A DNA stretch of 64,000 nt from Mesostigma viride (taxonomy: Eukaryota > Streptophyta > Mesostigmatophyceae > Mesostigmatales > Mesostigmataceae): positions 1-64,000 of the forward strand of contig RPFO01000759.1 of assembly GCA_009746045.1 (NCBI GenBank). The letters run 5' to 3'. A program made the translations under genes and the position numbers. The notes under the pieces were generated by a model. The model ran no database searches and was not told the origin of the DNA. It was given only the letters and a program-made list of their open reading frames with translations. Shown here in pieces: positions 61,837 through 64,000 of this stretch (positions are counted from its first letter, which is position 1; every line of letters starts with the position of its first letter).

Positions 61837-64000
61837 TCAAGGCACTGTGCAGATGTCGGCATCCTCATCACAAACTTCTCCGAAGCGACAGAGCAGAGGA
61901 TCTGGCTCGCTGACACACCTCCCATCGCGGCACTTGTCAAGAGTGCAAAACTGGCCATCGTTACAATCCGTGTTCAGCAAGCACTCGGCCGATTCTGCAG
62001 GAGGCAAAAATCGACAGCATGTGCGATGGGTGGTGAAACGCTTAGCAACAACAGGCTGAGAAACAACCAGGGTTTAACCTGACCTGCACGCCTTTAGTCC
62101 TACCAGGCTTCATGCCTGCAACACACCATTGAAGACGTCTTTCCGGCAGTTCCTAGCATACTGTGCACACGCGATTATACCCGTTATACCCGTTATACCC
62201 ATTATACCCATTATACCCTTTCAAGTGCCACACTGTTGTCCTAGTTCAACAGTTGACTACAGCAGCTTGCATTCCTTTGTTGCATGCCCAGTACCGCTGG
62301 TCGCCGTTCCACATTTACAGGAGCCTGCAAACCTGCAACACACAGTTTATAAAGTCTATCCAGCACTTCTTTCTAGGATATTGTGCATGCCCAATACCGC
62401 TGATCGCCCGCTACTCCTAATTCATCAACAGACAACGTTCAACATTTGTCGTCCGCCTCCATACCCTAGGTATCCTGAGATCGCTGCTCTCCTACCGACC
62501 GGCTGAACACTTGCCTGTGCACCGCGTAAAGTTGACCGCGCCCAGGTAGGTGGCGGAGCGGCTCGCCGTCGTCTCCCAGGGTCCCAGGAAAAAGAACTTG
62601 CAGCCGTCCACAGGGTCCACGGCCATGGCACTGCGGGCGCCAAAGCTGGACGTGGCGGCTGCCGATGTGCCGGCCACCAGCAATGTCTCTGGGCTGGGCA
62701 TGGTCCCGTAGGGAGCGAGCGCACCCCGGCCGGTGTAGTACAGGCTGGCAAACGTGCCGTTGCTAGCATCCACCAGCGAGTAGCCGAGCACGATGTCGCC
62801 AGCCCGGTCCAAGGCCGCGCTGCCGTGCCAGCGGTTCTTGCCGTCAGAGGGCGTGATCCCGTCCTGAACAAGCACCCAGGGACCCAGCGCGCCACTGGAC
62901 GCGTCCACGGCTCGCCGCAGCTCCACCCACGTGACGGCGCCCTGCATGGATGGGTGGAAGAATGGATGGATGGATGGATATTTAAAGCCAGCAAGGCATG
63001 GCAGCATCCGACCTTCAGAAAGTTAACGTTAATACATTACATTATAGATTCTTTGGCCTCATAACAGCCATATCCTACACATTCCAGGCATCGCATACAC
63101 AACCGTGCAACTGATAAAACCCACACATCTGCAAAGTTGCAAGACTCAATGAATTTAACCTACACATCCCTCCAAACCCTGCCACCACGCACCCTGTCGT
63201 TTTCCCTGTCCACCGTGAAGGTTGCCAGCAACGACTCGCGGTCGTCAAAGCTGCGGTAGGCCAGCCGCGACGGCATGCCGACGTGGTAGCTGGTCAACCG
63301 CGTGGTGCTCCCCGGCTGCGCAAAGCAAGGGGTGTCCGCACTGCTGCCGCAGATGCTAGCATCAAACTCTGACACCCTCACGTTGGCCAGCCGAGTCAAT
63401 TGAGCCGCGGTGGCGTTGTCAAAGCTGGGGCACAGCTCCCACACTTCCATGAAATCTGCCGTGGCATCCGGCGATTGCGAATGCAGCTCATCATCCACCG
63501 GGCGAGCAAACAACCCGCAGGAAGACCCCACCCTGGGGCTCCCAGCGAGGTGCCCCGGCGTCAAGCCCTGCAGCGCAAGGCCTGGCAGCGCTGGTGCCTG
63601 CAGCCTTGCCAATGGGCGGGCCACGCCACCTGTCAGATACCGCGCCCGGTCCAAGGCATACACAGCTGGCGGGTTTTCACTGGTCCCGATGTAGTAGGCG
63701 TCCGGCATAAGAGAAATGGCGATTTCCCCTGGGTTGCTAGGTAGTGCAATGGCAAGTCCGCGGTACAGGAGACCATAAGGTATATTAGACAGAGAGAAAA
63801 GCAGGCACACGAAGTAGCCGCCCGTGGCATTACGCGCCAGCTCCATGATTAGCCAACGGTCTGCCAGGTGGTCGTACAGGGTGTTAGGGGCGCCCACAAA
63901 GGGCCCCGTCCGGCAGATGGTGTTGGAGCGGTGGAACTGGGTCAAAAACGACTGCTTGACCTGCAGCCAAGGCTCTTTGACGTACACCCGGTAGAGTGAC
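61837..64000 (-). CDS. Inverted paralogue of the modular gene's 3' end (partial, continues past the window)
   Basis: Exons (minus): beyond 64000 down to 63193, 62941-62515, 61994-61837. The complete exons match the plus-strand paralogue in length (427 and 158 nt), phase and splice sites, including the GC donor (CACAG-GCAAGT at 62514). Protein landmarks are conserved: YDHLADRWLIMELA, MPDAYYIGTSENPPAVYALD, SFDDRESLLATFTVD, ALDRAGDIVLGYS, and the Cys-rich end ECLLNTDCNDGQFCTLDKC to CTVP. Replacements are mostly conservative and there is no stop, which suggests a functional second gene. Whether it also carries choice-of-anchor modules cannot be seen. It runs convergent to PDCD2. Confidence 0.78.
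61995..62514 (-). other. GC-AG intron of the inverted paralogue with a 10-bp repeat
   Basis: Contains about five units of TATACCCRTT at 62172-62221. The splice ends match the plus-strand paralogue, but the intron (520 bp against 288 bp) has grown. Related blocks (CTGCAACACAC, TTTGTAAA-like segments) are repeated within it. Confidence 0.65.

Overview
The window is nuclear DNA of a eukaryote, most likely a chlorophyte green alga. The reasons are: large intron-rich genes with canonical GT-AG introns (plus one GC-AG intron), a GC-rich organelle-type PPR gene with long low-complexity linkers, a wall-type secreted protein with Pro/Ser-Pro linkers, possible UGUAA polyadenylation signals, and very abundant simple repeats. 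The species cannot be named from the sequence. A chlamydomonadalean such as Haematococcus, or a prasinophyte, would fit.

Layout. 1-890: hexanucleotide satellite. 1599-7473: a compound trinucleotide region that contains an uninterrupted CTG/CAG run of about 5.05 kb (roughly 1,680 units), with a 315-bp inverted-repeat element inserted at its right side. 8990-31463 (+): one large modular gene with at least 21 exons. It holds seven choice-of-anchor-E-like modules of two alternating types, a Cys-rich exon, a bacterial-type secreted propeller-like domain and a final Cys-rich exon. Every module is bounded by phase-1 introns, so the gene grew by tandem segment duplication (period about 5.0-5.5 kb) without breaking frame. 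31835-37020: a decayed gag-protease retroelement that carries a C5-cytosine-methyltransferase-like domain, arranged as an inverted duplication with 966-bp arms. 39353-52153 (-): a PPR-repeat gene whose 6.5-kb first intron is filled with three satellites, one of which repeats the exon 1 5' splice site. 52804-60016 (+): PDCD2, eight exons, divergent from the PPR gene. 61837 to the window end (-): an inverted paralogue of the 3' end of the modular gene.

The modular gene and its paralogue probably make secreted or wall-associated proteins. The PPR protein probably acts on organelle RNA. PDCD2 is a conserved protein connected with ribosomal protein handling. The two divergent genes share a 650-bp intergenic promoter region. 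The dominant theme is local duplication: of whole modules, of splice junctions, and of short motifs that grew into kilobase arrays inside introns. Exon boundaries below were placed by hand from splice consensus, phase and paralogue agreement.
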